A DNA stretch of 10,828 nt from JBHIBA01 sp046758845 (GCA_046758845.1 JBHIBA010000145.1:1-10828), one strand, 5' to 3'; numbered from the stretch's first letter, positions 1 to 7,743 are shown. Numbers and translations: made by a program. Notes: a model not told the origin generated them from the sequence alone.

Positions 1-2
1 AA

Positions 3-329
3 ACCTCTCCGCCAAAGCCGGTGAAGGCGGCAGTTGCCCCGAAGCCGGTTTCGGACAAACCTCGCAGGTCGTCTGTGGGGAAACGGACCGCGGCGGTTCA
101 GACCGGCCGCTACGCCATCCAGGTTGGGGCCTGTCGGACCCCGAAATGCGTGCGGGCGTTCAGCAGCCGACTCAAAGAGTTAGGCCTGGAGCCTTTCACC
201 AGAAAGTCCGGGGGCGGCAAGTTGACCCTCGTTCTGGTGGGTGCCTATCGGACGAGGGGAGAGGCGAGGGTGGAGATCGAGCGCCTGAAAAAGAGGGGGT
301 TTAGAGGTCCATATGCCGTCAAGCGGTAA
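3..329 (+). CDS. SPOR-domain protein, C-terminal part (5' end outside window)
   Basis: The reading frame is open from the window edge, so the start lies upstream; a GTG at position 21 is probably internal. The visible part begins with a Pro/Lys/Ala-rich linker typical of periplasmic spacers. It ends in a SPOR-like fold of about 75 residues (from RYAIQVGACRTP to the stop at 327-329), with the hallmark 'Y.IQVGA' strand, a helix, 'L.LVGAYRTRGEA' and a terminal helix. SPOR domains are known to bind denuded septal peptidoglycan, and proteins with this linker-plus-SPOR layout are usually anchored in the inner membrane by an N-terminal segment, not visible here. Two cysteines sit close together in the first SPOR strand/helix (GAC....C), which could form a disulfide in the periplasm. 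The next gene follows immediately, so the two are probably co-transcribed. The domain call is good; the exact cell-division role is inferred. Confidence 0.75.
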   Translation, partial: TSPPKPVKAAVAPKPVSDKPRRSSVGKRTAAVQTGRYAIQVGACRTPKCVRAFSSRLKELGLEPFTRKSGGGKLTLVLVGAYRTRGEARVEIERLKKRGFRGPYAVKR

Positions 330-342
330 GAAGAGGGCACGG

Positions 343-771
343 ATGAGCCAGGCGGCGGACAAGCCCAAGATCCCGGACAAGCTCTTTTTCAAGATCGGCG
401 AAGTGGCGGCCATCGCCAAAACGAAGCCCCACGTCCTGCGATACTGGGAAACCGAGTTCGGCGCCCTCAGACCGGTGAAAAACACCTCGGGGCAACGCGT
501 CTATCGAAGGCGGGACGTGGAGGTCGTGCTGGAGATCAAGCGTCTCCTTCACGAGGAACGGTTCACCATAGCCGGGGCCAAGAAGCGCCTTACAGGCCGT
601 CGAAGTGCGAAATCCAGGACACCGTCCGTAGAGACCCAGCCGGAGCCTTCCCCGACGCCGGGTTTGGCCGGGAGCAGAAAGCTTTCCAACCTTGTGCGCG
701 AGTTGGAAAAGGGCCTGCGGGAAATTCTGTCCGTCCTGGACGAAACCGACCGAAAGCTTGGAAAGAGCTGA
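343..771 (+). CDS. MerR-family transcriptional regulator
   Basis: This is a DNA-binding regulator of 142 residues from ATG 343. The N-terminal winged helix-turn-helix is clear: 'FFKIGEVAAIAKTKPHVLRYWE' (about residues 15-36), then 'TSGQRVYRRRDVEVVLEIKRLL' (about 48-69). Together these are the MerR HTH plus wing. The rest is a Pro/Ser-rich linker and a short predicted coiled coil (about 112-138). There is no C-terminal ligand domain and no cysteine, so metal sensing of the MerR/CueR kind is not expected. Small MerR proteins of this 'IPDKLFFKIGEVA' type are common single-copy genes in deltaproteobacteria and relatives; their targets are not known to me. I chose ATG 343 because an AAGAGG lies 6 nt upstream and family members begin close to this point. 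ATG 313, overlapping the SPOR gene by 17 nt with AGAGG 5 nt upstream, is a credible alternative adding 10 residues. Confidence 0.85.
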   Translation: MSQAADKPKIPDKLFFKIGEVAAIAKTKPHVLRYWETEFGALRPVKNTSGQRVYRRRDVEVVLEIKRLLHEERFTIAGAKKRLTGRRSAKSRTPSVETQPEPSPTPGLAGSRKLSNLVRELEKGLREILSVLDETDRKLGKS

Positions 772-910
772 GCCCGCCTTGTCGCGTCCCTCGCTCGGAG
801 GAGAACTTGCGGGAGACGACCCCGGCGGAGGCCAAGCCGCAGCACTCTGCAAATCCAACTTGGAAATTACTGGAAGAGAAAGACCATTGCAGGCCCGCCC
901 GCAGCGACGG

Positions 911-937
911 GTGACGTTCGCGGGGACTTGATATAAT
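911..937 (+). promoter_or_regulatory. Candidate sigma70-type promoter for aconitase
   Basis: A perfect -10 hexamer TATAAT lies at 932-937 in a locally AT-rich patch of otherwise GC-rich DNA. The best -35 match is GTGACG at 911-916 (4 of 6), with a short 15-bp spacer. Transcription would start near 944, giving a leader of about 190 nt before the aconitase ATG at 1136. The -10 is convincing; the -35 is weak, so an activator may be required. Confidence 0.5.
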
Positions 938-994
938 GTATCGTTCTAAATCAGATTCGGATTGCGCGGCGACGCGGGACGATCCCTCGCTGGA

Positions 995-1112
995 CCGATT
1001 TTCATCGGCGGACAGCAGCGGGTGCTCGCCGCCGAAGGCATGCTTGGCGTTCTGAGATCGGCCCAAGAACGGGCCGGAGATGGAATCGCCTCCCAGGAAC
1101 TCGCCGGGCGAG
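995..1112 (+). promoter_or_regulatory. Hairpin-rich 5' leader of aconitase
   Basis: Three perfect stems lie in the putative leader. CCGAT/ATCGG at 995-1008 has a TTTC tetraloop. CGGCCC/GGGCCG at 1059-1076 has a 6-nt loop. A CTCG/CGAG hairpin lies at 1100-1112, ending 7 nt before the GAGGAG ribosome binding site (1120-1125). Hairpins arise easily by chance in GC-rich DNA, so a regulatory role is only a possibility. I do not recognise a known riboswitch. Confidence 0.25.
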
Positions 1113-1135
1113 GTTCACTGAGGAGTCGTTCAGAG

Positions 1136-3070
1136 ATGAATGTCTTCCAGAAAATCATTCGGGAACATCTCCGCGAAGGAGAGATGAAGGTCGGTGAGGA
1201 GATTGGCATCAGCATTGACCAGGTGCTGATCCAGGACATCACCGGCACGGTGGTCATGCTCAATTTCGAGGCCATGGGATTGCCCCGGGCTCGCTGCAAG
1301 GTGGCGGCCGCTTACGGCGACCATAACGTCCTTCAGGTGGACAGCCGCAACACGGAAGACCACATCTACCTGGCGAGCGCCGCGCTCAAGTATGGCATCT
1401 GGTGGGCGAAGCCCTCAAGCGGCATCGGTCACCAGATCCAGCAGGAGCATTTCGCCGTTCCGGGCGCCACGGCGCTGGGGGCCGATTCCCACACGCCGCA
1501 CTGCGGGGGTCTGGGAATGCTTTCCATCGGGGCGGGCGGCCTCGATGTGGCCGTCGCCTTGGGGGGTGGCCTGTATTACGTGAAAATGCCCCAAGTCGTG
1601 AACGTTCACCTGACGGGGGAACTTCGGCCCTGGTGCACCGCCAAGGACGTGATTCTGGAGTTATTGCGGCGGTTGACGGTGCGGGGCGGGTTCGGCAAGG
1701 TCATGGAGTTCACCGGGCCGGGCCTCAAGACGCTCCACGTCCAGCAACGGTGCACCATCACGAACATGGGCACCGAGCTCGGCGCGACGACCTCCCTGTT
1801 CCCCTCGGATGAGATTACGCGGGATTACTTTCGCCGGGTCGGCCGCGAGAAGGACTGGCGGGAGGTCCTGCCGGAGCCGAACGCCGAGTATGACGAGCGA
1901 ATCGAGGTCAACCTGAGCGAAGTGGAGCCGCTGGTGGCCTTGCCCAGCTTGCCCGACAAGGTGGTTCCCGTGCAGGAGGCCGCTGGCACTGTCGTCCACC
2001 AGGTGTACGTGGGGAGCTGCACCAACGGCTCGTACACGGACATGAAGGCCGTTGCCAAAATGATGAAGGGCCGCAAAGTCCACCCCCGGGTGGACTTCTT
2101 GGTCCATCCCTCCAGCAAGAAGGACCTTGAGCTCCTGGCGACCGAGGGGTACCTGGCCGATCTGCTGGAGGCGGGCGTCAACGTAGCCGAGCCCACTTGC
2201 GGCGCCTGCATCGGGATCGGCCACGTGCCCGCGGCCGGGACCAACTCGCTGCGCGTCATCAACCGGAACTTCCAGGGCAGAAGCGGGCTGAAGGGGGACC
2301 GGGTATACCTGTCCAGCGCGGAGGTGGGGGCGGCCACCGCCATCTTTGGCGTCATCACCGACCCCCGGGAGCTCGGAATTCAGGCCCCGGCCCACGACCT
2401 GCCCGAGCGGCTTACGCAGGATAACCCCAACCTCGTTCCGCCGGCGCCGGAGGAGGAGGCGGGCTCGCTGGACGTCGTACGCGGGGCCAACATTCAGCCG
2501 GTCCCCTCCAAGGCGCCTTTGGAACAAACGGTCTCGGGGGAGGTGCTTATCAAGGTCGGCGACGACATCACCACCGACCACATCATGCCCGCCGGGTCGA
2601 GTATTCTCATCTACCGCTCCAACATCCCCAAGCTCGCGGAGTTCGTCTTCCACCGGGTGGACCCCAGCTTTGCGGAGCGGGCCAAGTCCAAGGCGACCGG
2701 GTTCATCTTGGGCGGTCTGAACTACGGGCAGGGAAGCTCGCGGGAGCACGCGGCGCTCGCGCCCATGTTCCTGGGCGTGCAGGCGGTGATGGCGAAATCC
2801 TTCGCCCGAATTCACATGGCGAATCTCATCAACTGGGGACTGATCCCCTTGCAGTTCATCGAGGCGGCGGATTTCGACCACATCGGCCAGGGCGACCTGC
2901 TGGAGCTGAAGGGCGCCGTGGACTTTGTGAAAGAGGGGGACACGGCGGTGGTCGTCAACAAGACGAAACACCAGGAATACCGGGTGCGTTTGGTCGCCAC
3001 GCCCAGGGAGCGGCGGCTCCTCCTCGCGGGCGGCAGACTCTCTGAAGCCAAGGCCATGGGATCCGAATAA
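1136..3070 (+). CDS. acn: Aconitate hydratase (aconitase), Aquifex-type
   Basis: Cytoplasmic [4Fe-4S] enzyme interconverting citrate and isocitrate in the TCA cycle. From ATG 1136 it has 644 residues, shorter than AcnA (about 890) and matching the compact 'Aquifex-type' aconitase subfamily. The three cluster-ligand cysteines are present: C295 in 'GSCTNG' and C355/C358 in 'TCGACIGIGH'. The C-terminal swivel domain has 'GDDITTDHIMPAG' and the active-site loop 'GSSREHAAL' with S535 and R536. 'GADSHTPHCGG' in the N-terminal part is also canonical. The start has GAGGAG 10 nt upstream, and 'MNVFQKIIREHL' is a normal family N-terminus; the frame remains open to TTG 962, adding 58 unlike residues that I reject. 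A terminator follows directly and fumC comes next, so two TCA enzymes are clustered. Isopropylmalate or homoaconitate dehydratase is the main alternative, but those are shorter or split. Confidence 0.95.
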   Translation: MNVFQKIIREHLREGEMKVGEEIGISIDQVLIQDITGTVVMLNFEAMGLPRARCKVAAAYGDHNVLQVDSRNTEDHIYLASAALKYGIWWAKPSSGIGHQIQQEHFAVPGATALGADSHTPHCGGLGMLSIGAGGLDVAVALGGGLYYVKMPQVVNVHLTGELRPWCTAKDVILELLRRLTVRGGFGKVMEFTGPGLKTLHVQQRCTITNMGTELGATTSLFPSDEITRDYFRRVGREKDWREVLPEPNAEYDERIEVNLSEVEPLVALPSLPDKVVPVQEAAGTVVHQVYVGSCTNGSYTDMKAVAKMMKGRKVHPRVDFLVHPSSKKDLELLATEGYLADLLEAGVNVAEPTCGACIGIGHVPAAGTNSLRVINRNFQGRSGLKGDRVYLSSAEVGAATAIFGVITDPRELGIQAPAHDLPERLTQDNPNLVPPAPEEEAGSLDVVRGANIQPVPSKAPLEQTVSGEVLIKVGDDITTDHIMPAGSSILIYRSNIPKLAEFVFHRVDPSFAERAKSKATGFILGGLNYGQGSSREHAALAPMFLGVQAVMAKSFARIHMANLINWGLIPLQFIEAADFDHIGQGDLLELKGAVDFVKEGDTAVVVNKTKHQEYRVRLVATPRERRLLLAGGRLSEAKAMGSE

Positions 3071-3084
3071 TCTGAGCCCTCGAT

Positions 3085-3125
3085 ACGGGGCCGCTTCCTT
3101 CGGGGGTGGCCCCGTCTGTTTTCTT
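3085..3125 (+). terminator. Rho-independent terminator after aconitase
   Basis: A perfect 8-bp stem ACGGGGCC (3085-3092) / GGCCCCGT (3108-3115) encloses an inner hairpin capped by a C(UUCG)G tetraloop (3098-3103), followed by a T-rich run (CTGTTTTCTT, 3116-3125). It begins 14 nt after the aconitase stop. It implies that fumC has its own promoter or depends on partial read-through. Confidence 0.85.
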
Positions 3126-3176
3126 GCGAACCCATCACCAGCCTGAGCCGGTGAAGGCGTTTCGGGGAGCGGAGTC

Positions 3177-4589
3177 ATGCAGCCGAAAAGCGCAGTGATG
3201 GAGCACAGGGCGGAAAAAGACTCGATGGGTGAGATGCAGGTTCCGGCCGATTCGCTGTACGGGGCCTCCACCCAGCGGGCGGTGCTGAACTTTCCGGTCA
3301 GCGAAAAACGTTTCCCGCGGGTGTTTTTGGAGGCCCTGGGCGCGGTGAAGGCGGCTGCGGCTGCGGCCAACATGAAGCTGGGCAAGCTCGATCCCAAACT
3401 GGGCGAGCCGCTCCGCAAGGCGGCGCTGGCCGTCCGGAACGGCGAACACGATTCCCAGTTCGTTGTGGATATTTACCAGACGGGCTCCGGAACCTCCACC
3501 AACACCAACGTCAACGAGGTCATCGCCAACCTGGCCAACCTCAGTCTGGGCGAGCCCGTCGGGAAGAAGTCGCCGGTGCATCCCAACGACCATGTGAACA
3601 TGGGACAATCGAGCAACGACGTGATTCCCACGGCCATCCACGTCTCCGCTGTGCTGGACATCGAGCGCAGACTGCTTGCGGCCCTGGACGCCCTTGCGAA
3701 CGCACTGGCGGCGAAGGCCGAGGCCTTCCGGGACGTTGTCAAGACCGGCCGCACCCACTTGCAGGACGCGACCCCCGTGACCCTGGGGCAGGAGTTCTCT
3801 GGATACGCCACGCAGGTCAAGAACTGCCGGCGGCGGATCGAGAGAAGTCTGGAGGAATTGAGAGAGCTGGCCATCGGCGGAACGGCCGTGGGGACGGGCA
3901 TGAACACCCATCCACAGTTCGCGCGCCTGGTGTGCGAGGACTTGGGGCGGCAGTTCAGCACGCAATTCCGCGAGGCGCCCAACCACTTCGAATCCCTGGC
4001 GGCCAAGGACACGTGCGCGGAGGTGAGCGGTGCATTGAAAGTTTTGGCCGTGGCGCTGACGAAGGTCGCCAACGATATCCGCTGGCTGTCCTCGGGACCC
4101 CGGGCCGGATTCGGAGAGATCACGATACCGGAAACCCAGCCGGGCTCTTCCATCATGCCCGGCAAGGTCAACCCGGTGATCGCCGAGTCGGTTTTACAGG
4201 TAGCCGCGCAAGTGGTGGGGAACGATCTCGTCGTCGCCACGGGCGCAGCCGCGGGCAACTTCGAGCTCAACGTCATGATGCCGGTGATCGCCTACAACCT
4301 GTTGGACTCGATCAACCTCTTGGCGAACGTCTGCAACAACTTCAAAGAGAAGTGCGTGGACGGCATTCAGGCCAACGCCGAGCAGTGCGCGGAGACCATC
4401 GAGCGGGGTCTTTCGCTGGTGACGGCCTTCTCCCCGGTGATCGGGTACGACAAGGCGGCGCACCTTTCCCAGAAGGCCTACCGGGAAAACAAGACCATTC
4501 GGGAAGTGGCCCGGGAAGAGGGTCTGTTCTCGGATGAAGAACTCGACCGCCTCCTCGACCCCAGGACCATGCTCCAGCCGGAGGGATGA
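3177..4589 (+). CDS. fumC: Fumarate hydratase class II
   Basis: Cytoplasmic, oxygen-stable (iron-free) enzyme hydrating fumarate to malate in the TCA cycle. At 470 residues it is normal FumC length. Landmarks in order: 'EKDSMGEMQVPAD' N-terminus (about 13-25), 'TGSGTSTNTN' (102-111), 'HPNDHVNMGQSSND' (135-148), 'GRTHLQDATP' with catalytic H194, and the superfamily signature loop 'GSSIMPGKVNP' (323-333) with catalytic S325. 'QSSND' rather than 'QSTND' favours fumarase over aspartase. ATG 3177 has GGGGAG 7 nt upstream. M8 (ATG 3198) matches many family starts but has no ribosome binding site. Only about 50 nt separate it from the aconitase terminator, and I see no clear promoter there. Its stop codon lies at the foot of a hairpin. 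Confidence 0.96.
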   Translation: MQPKSAVMEHRAEKDSMGEMQVPADSLYGASTQRAVLNFPVSEKRFPRVFLEALGAVKAAAAAANMKLGKLDPKLGEPLRKAALAVRNGEHDSQFVVDIYQTGSGTSTNTNVNEVIANLANLSLGEPVGKKSPVHPNDHVNMGQSSNDVIPTAIHVSAVLDIERRLLAALDALANALAAKAEAFRDVVKTGRTHLQDATPVTLGQEFSGYATQVKNCRRRIERSLEELRELAIGGTAVGTGMNTHPQFARLVCEDLGRQFSTQFREAPNHFESLAAKDTCAEVSGALKVLAVALTKVANDIRWLSSGPRAGFGEITIPETQPGSSIMPGKVNPVIAESVLQVAAQVVGNDLVVATGAAAGNFELNVMMPVIAYNLLDSINLLANVCNNFKEKCVDGIQANAEQCAETIERGLSLVTAFSPVIGYDKAAHLSQKAYRENKTIREVAREEGLFSDEELDRLLDPRTMLQPEG

Positions 4590-4614
4590 TCGCTAGACCA
4601 GACGGTGTAGCGAT
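4589..4614 (+). terminator. Hairpin at the fumC stop codon
   Basis: ATCGCTA (4589-4595) pairs with TAGCGAT (4608-4614). The loop contains a second small stem ACC/GGT around AGAC. The structure starts at the last base of the fumC TGA. No T-run follows, so it may be part of a composite terminator or a 3'-end stabiliser rather than a stand-alone terminator. Confidence 0.35.
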
Positions 4615-4624
4615 GTTCCCTGCC

Positions 4625-4690
4625 GGGGAGATAAGTTGATAGGTCTCCGCTGACGTTGCGGGCCTACCGGGCAACCGCTCCCCCTTTTTT
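4625..4690 (+). terminator. Candidate fumC terminator
   Basis: GGGGAG (4625-4630) can pair with CTCCCC (4678-4683), enclosing an inner GTTGC/GCAAC hairpin (4655-4675). It is followed almost at once by a run of six T (4685-4690). It lies in the convergent gap between fumC and the M3 peptidase. The T-run is convincing; the enclosed loop is long, so the fold is uncertain. Confidence 0.45.
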
Positions 4691-4740
4691 GCCCCGGCAC
4701 GGCGTGGAGCGGCAACAAGGACCCGAGCGTATACGGCCAA

Positions 4741-6237
4741 TCAGCGCAAATGCCGTTCGATGGCGGCGAGGAGGGCATCCGGCGTGAGGGCGGCCTTCCC
4801 CCCGTTCAGCCGGGCCAGGACCCCCTCTGCGTTCTCTTTTTGTCCCTCCGCCCAGAGGTCTTTCAGCAGATCTCCCGCCCGGGGGTCGTGAAACCACCTT
4901 TCTCCAAAACGGCCAGTCAGCTCGGCGGCGAGGGCCGCCTGGAGCATCCACGCCCGCAGGTAGCTGGCGCAGTAGAAGTGGGCGTCCACGTCGTCCAGGT
5001 AGTGGGCGGCTGAGTATTGAATGCGCGTCGCGCCGCTCAGTTTTTCCCCGTAGGCTTCCGGCTTTCTCCCCAAGTCCCCCGAGTCGTGCAGGGCCAGCTC
5101 ATAGTCGATCTTGGCCGCATAGCGGCGCAGCATGTACAGCTCGTACAGGTATTGGTGGTGAAGGAGCGGGCCGGGCTCGCCCACCCCGAGGGCATCGACG
5201 AGCCAAAGCCCGTTCATGAGCAGGTGGTCGAACAGCATGGCGAACCCCTCGGTGACCGAGTTGTCGCCGAGGCGCCGGTACTCGTAAGGCACGTCCGGCC
5301 GGACCCACGCGAAATGCAGGGCGTGGCCCAGTTCGTGGAGGAAGGCGTGATAGTCGTCCAGGCCGCCCCGGGGAAGGATGACGAGCATCACCTCCGTCGG
5401 CACGCGAATGGGGACGCAGAAGGCGCGAGGGCTTTTGGTCGGCCTCTCTTCCAGGTCGAGGACGACGCGCCCGTCCGCCGTGAGGTCGAGCCCCATTTTC
5501 CGCACCGACGCGCCGACCGCTTCCACGATTTTCCCCAAGGGAAAAAGCGCGTCGATCTTCCCGGCCCGGAAGAGATAGCCGACATCGTGGCGACGGGCCT
5601 CATCGAGCCGGGCGCCGATGGACTTCAGGGCCTTTCCCATCTCGCGCTCGTAGAGGGTTTCCGTAGCCTGGAGAAATGTCTGCATGGCGTCGCGGACGGG
5701 CCCGAGGGCGTAGGACTTGAGTGCGCCCAACATCTCGAGGTAGGAACCGTATCCCAGCTCCGGGGCCAGGGCGTGGACGGACCTATGGAGCGGTTCCAGA
5801 AAGTCGTTCTTTTTTAAGACAATGGAGCGTCGGGCGTCCTCGAGCAGCTGGCGCTTTTTGCGCTCCGGCTCGTTGGCCAGCCGGACGGCGGAGAGGCGAT
5901 AAGGCAGTTTTTCACCGCCGGGGAGTTCCACCCGGGCGGCGGATTCAAAGTTCTCTGTGTCCTGGCGCAGCTTCCGCGTCTGGTTGGAAATGTAGGAAAG
6001 CGTGACTTGTTCCAGGAGGAGTGCGAGGCGGCGGGTCTCATCTACTTCGGTCGCCCCCCGGCGCTGGTAGGACCGGCGCACCGATTCCACCACGCTGCCC
6101 GTAAAAAGGTCGGTGTACGCCTCGTAGATGGCGACGAAGTTGACCCGTTCTTTCAGCCCCGCCCGGCCCTCGTAGTATTCGCGAGAAAGGGTCTGGGTGA
6201 ATTCTTCACTCCGCTGGCGGTATGCTTCCAGGTCCAT
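4741..6237 (-). CDS. M3-family zinc metallopeptidase (oligoendopeptidase-like)
   Basis: Predicted cytoplasmic metallopeptidase of 498 residues that would cleave short peptides. The gluzincin motif HELGH is at 301-305 (two zinc His plus catalytic Glu). A downstream Glu in 'SVTEGFAML' (E330) is well placed as third zinc ligand, as in thimet oligopeptidase/PepF-type M3 enzymes. The N-terminal half is helical with many charged residues. A late Tyr/His-rich segment ('YSAAHYLDDVDAHFYCASYLRAW', split here as residues about 408-430) resembles the substrate-binding helix of M3 enzymes. There is no signal peptide. The protein is shorter than typical PepF (about 600). ATG 6237 has AGGGGGAG 7 nt upstream. 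It converges with fumC and follows the stress-protein gene with a 247-nt gap, so it is probably its own unit. Family assignment is firm; substrate and exact subfamily are not. Confidence 0.85.
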   Translation of the reverse strand: MDLEAYRQRSEEFTQTLSREYYEGRAGLKERVNFVAIYEAYTDLFTGSVVESVRRSYQRRGATEVDETRRLALLLEQVTLSYISNQTRKLRQDTENFESAARVELPGGEKLPYRLSAVRLANEPERKKRQLLEDARRSIVLKKNDFLEPLHRSVHALAPELGYGSYLEMLGALKSYALGPVRDAMQTFLQATETLYEREMGKALKSIGARLDEARRHDVGYLFRAGKIDALFPLGKIVEAVGASVRKMGLDLTADGRVVLDLEERPTKSPRAFCVPIRVPTEVMLVILPRGGLDDYHAFLHELGHALHFAWVRPDVPYEYRRLGDNSVTEGFAMLFDHLLMNGLWLVDALGVGEPGPLLHHQYLYELYMLRRYAAKIDYELALHDSGDLGRKPEAYGEKLSGATRIQYSAAHYLDDVDAHFYCASYLRAWMLQAALAAELTGRFGERWFHDPRAGDLLKDLWAEGQKENAEGVLARLNGGKAALTPDALLAAIERHLR

Positions 6238-6484
6238 GTGGACGCTCCCCCTGAATTTCCGCGTGCCCCTTTCGGTTTGCTCGTATTGATTTTAAACGGA
6301 AACGAGGGGAGCTCTTTGCTAAATCTATGCTGCGTGGGCACCCGGTCGGTTTCGCTCAGGAGACGCACGCCCGGCGGAGCTACGAGAAGTTCGGGGGCGT
6401 TGGGAGGCCAGCTCTTTCCGTAGTCCAGCGTGCCAGGTCAAATCCCAGCGGTGGGCGGCGCCCTTGTCCGGGCCTTAGAATCCC

Positions 6485-6907
6485 TCAGTCGTTTTTTGCC
6501 CGGACCACCAGGACGGGGACCGGGCTGTTGCGTACGACTTTCTCGGCCACGCTTCCCAAGAGCCAGCGTCCGACGCCGGAGCGGCCGTGGGTGGTCATCG
6601 CGATGAGGTCGAATTTCCAGTGCTCCGTGTGATCTAGAATCTCCTCCGCCGGGTGTCCGTAACGGACGTGCGTCTCGACCTTCCGCCCTTTCTTCCGGAG
6701 GCCATCCTCCACCCGTTTCAGGTATTCCTCCGCCTCTTTCACGACCTCCACCTGCGCCTCGGTCGGATCCACGCCAGGGAAGCCGTGCGCCAACGCCACC
6801 CGCAAGAGATGGATCTCGGTCCCGTTGCTATCCATCGCCTCGACGTGGGGAAGGATCTGCTCCGCGATCTCCGAGCCATCCAGCGTGACGAGAATCTTCT
6901 TGTACAT
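6485..6907 (-). CDS. Universal stress protein (UspA family)
   Basis: Small single-domain Usp of 140 residues, cytoplasmic; family members bind ATP or act as stress-responsive regulators. The N-terminal strand 'KKILVTLDGS' carries the conserved Asp (D10). The C-terminal nucleotide loop is 'TTHGRSGVGRWLLGS' (105-119), followed by 'VAEKVVRNSPVPVLVV'. In the G-2x-G-9x-G-[S/T] ATP motif the second and third positions are G108 and G118-S119. The first glycine is Thr105, a variant seen in many Usps, so ATP binding should not be assumed. ATG 6907 has a very strong AGGAGG (6917-6922) 9 nt upstream, suggesting high translation. A terminator-like hairpin at 6991-7014 separates it from the selenium locus upstream. 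Confidence 0.92.
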   Translation of the reverse strand: MYKKILVTLDGSEIAEQILPHVEAMDSNGTEIHLLRVALAHGFPGVDPTEAQVEVVKEAEEYLKRVEDGLRKKGRKVETHVRYGHPAEEILDHTEHWKFDLIAMTTHGRSGVGRWLLGSVAEKVVRNSPVPVLVVRAKND

Positions 6908-6990
6908 CTCTTACTCCCTCCTTTTGAAGGCCGGTGACATTCGAGTCCGGCGCCGCTGCAACCGCCCGAGCCGCCGGTCGGCGATGGATC

Positions 6991-7014
6991 AAAAGGACCA
7001 ACATAGGGGTTGGT
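6991..7014 (-). terminator. Candidate terminator downstream of the selenium-locus membrane protein
   Basis: On the minus strand a 6-bp stem ACCAAC/GTTGGT with a 6-nt loop is followed by CC and TTTT. It lies 46 nt beyond the stop of the membrane protein gene and before the stress-protein gene, a sensible transcript end. The stem is short and the T-run brief. Confidence 0.45.
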
Positions 7015-7060
7015 GCGACGGGTAGGTTGCCTTAAACCCGCTTTGGCCGGAGTCGCTCCT

Positions 7061-7651
7061 CTACGCCCACCCGTATGGCGTGATACTTTGATAGGCTCGC
7101 CAGGTAAAGACGCCGATGGCGAGAACGAGGACTCCGCTGAGCCACAGGGGAAACGCACTCCAGGCCTGCACGCCCAGCATCGAAATCGTCAGAACGCCGA
7201 AGAGGCAGATTGAGGCGATGCGCTTGCGGCGAAGGCGCAGGGCGCCAATGCGCGGCGCGACTTCCTTCGCTACCGGGTTGCTTCCCGCCCCGGCGAACAG
7301 GGCGTCGATGCGCGGTTGCAGGCTGATGTGAACGTAGGCGAGAAGCCCGGCGATGAGGAGGAGGAGGAGCAGGAATTTGACCCCCAGCGCCGGGTGCTTG
7401 AGCAGGGCATTCAGCCCGAACCCTCGGACCAGCACGAGCGCAAGCCCGGTGATGAGAGCCGTGGCCTGGAAGACGAAACAGGGAATGGTGCGGTTCTTGA
7501 TGGTGTTTTCCATGTAGGTGTCGGCGCGATCACCCAGCGGCGGGCCCAGCCGGGCGCGCTGGTTGACGGCTACCAGAGCGTAGAAAGGCCACGCCAGAAG
7601 GATGGCATTGACGATGTGGATCACCTTGAGGACGTCAAGAAAGATACTCAT
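7061..7651 (-). CDS. Small integral membrane protein of unknown function
   Basis: 196 residues with about four or five predicted membrane helices (roughly 10-30, 57-76, 91-110, 146-165, 168-184). The loops are short and basic, including 'LRRKRIA' before helix 4. Histidines lie in or next to helices 1 ('VIHIVNAILLAW') and 3 ('YVHIS'). The pattern recalls the broad DUF2269/CopD-like group of small membrane proteins, but I cannot assign a family. ATG 7651 was chosen because AAGGGGG lies about 8 nt upstream and the protein then starts just before helix 1. The frame is open to 7717, but that adds only a basic, non-conserved stretch. It lies 92 nt after the selenoprotein methyltransferase with no clear terminator between, so it may be the last gene of that operon. 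Its role there is unknown. Confidence 0.75.
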   Translation of the reverse strand: MSIFLDVLKVIHIVNAILLAWPFYALVAVNQRARLGPPLGDRADTYMENTIKNRTIPCFVFQATALITGLALVLVRGFGLNALLKHPALGVKFLLLLLLIAGLLAYVHISLQPRIDALFAGAGSNPVAKEVAPRIGALRLRRKRIASICLFGVLTISMLGVQAWSAFPLWLSGVLVLAIGVFTWRAYQSITPYGWA

Positions 7652-7743
7652 TTTCCCATCCCCCTTAGTGAAGCGATCCAAGCGTAAGGCCGTCAGCCGC
7701 CCGGTCCTATCTCCCACGCGCGCCTGGAGTTGAGGGCCTCGGT

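Larger units (their letters stand above)
772..1135. other. 364-base non-coding gap between merR-type gene and aconitase
   Basis: I find no convincing gene here. The stretch 772-905 shows no T-rich terminator for the MerR gene and no tRNA. The rest holds a promoter candidate (TATAAT at 932-937) and a leader with three perfect small hairpins, both listed separately. The aconitase reading frame stays open back to a TTG at 962, but the extra 58 residues do not look like any aconitase N-terminus, so I treat this part as leader. Confidence 0.6.

Noticed and set aside
962..1135. 58-residue N-terminal extension of aconitase from TTG 962
   Set aside because: It is unlike aconitase N-termini, and ATG 1136 has GAGGAG at a suitable distance and a typical family start.
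1661..3418. 585-codon open frame on the minus strand
   Set aside because: It lies antisense to the clear aconitase and the start of fumC; the composition is a mirror of GC-rich codons with no recognisable domain.
3135..3986. 283-codon minus-strand open frame
   Set aside because: It is antisense to fumC, whose motifs are unambiguous; no family features in the translation.
4587..4614. fumC TGA followed by a hairpin, considered as another Sec codon
   Set aside because: The loop begins only about 10 nt after the TGA, too close for a bSECIS. FumC already has its normal length and C-terminus, and the frame stops again after six codons.
5017..5817. 266-codon plus-strand open frame
   Set aside because: It is a shadow of the M3 peptidase gene on the opposite strand, which carries HELGH and a good start.
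6430..6460. tRNA-like fragment (GGTCAAATCCC resembling a T arm)
   Set aside because: No matching acceptor stem, anticodon arm or D arm can be built around it.
6238..6484. Small genes in the gap between stress protein and M3 peptidase
   Set aside because: Short open frames here overlap the neighbouring genes or lack a ribosome binding site and recognisable sequence.
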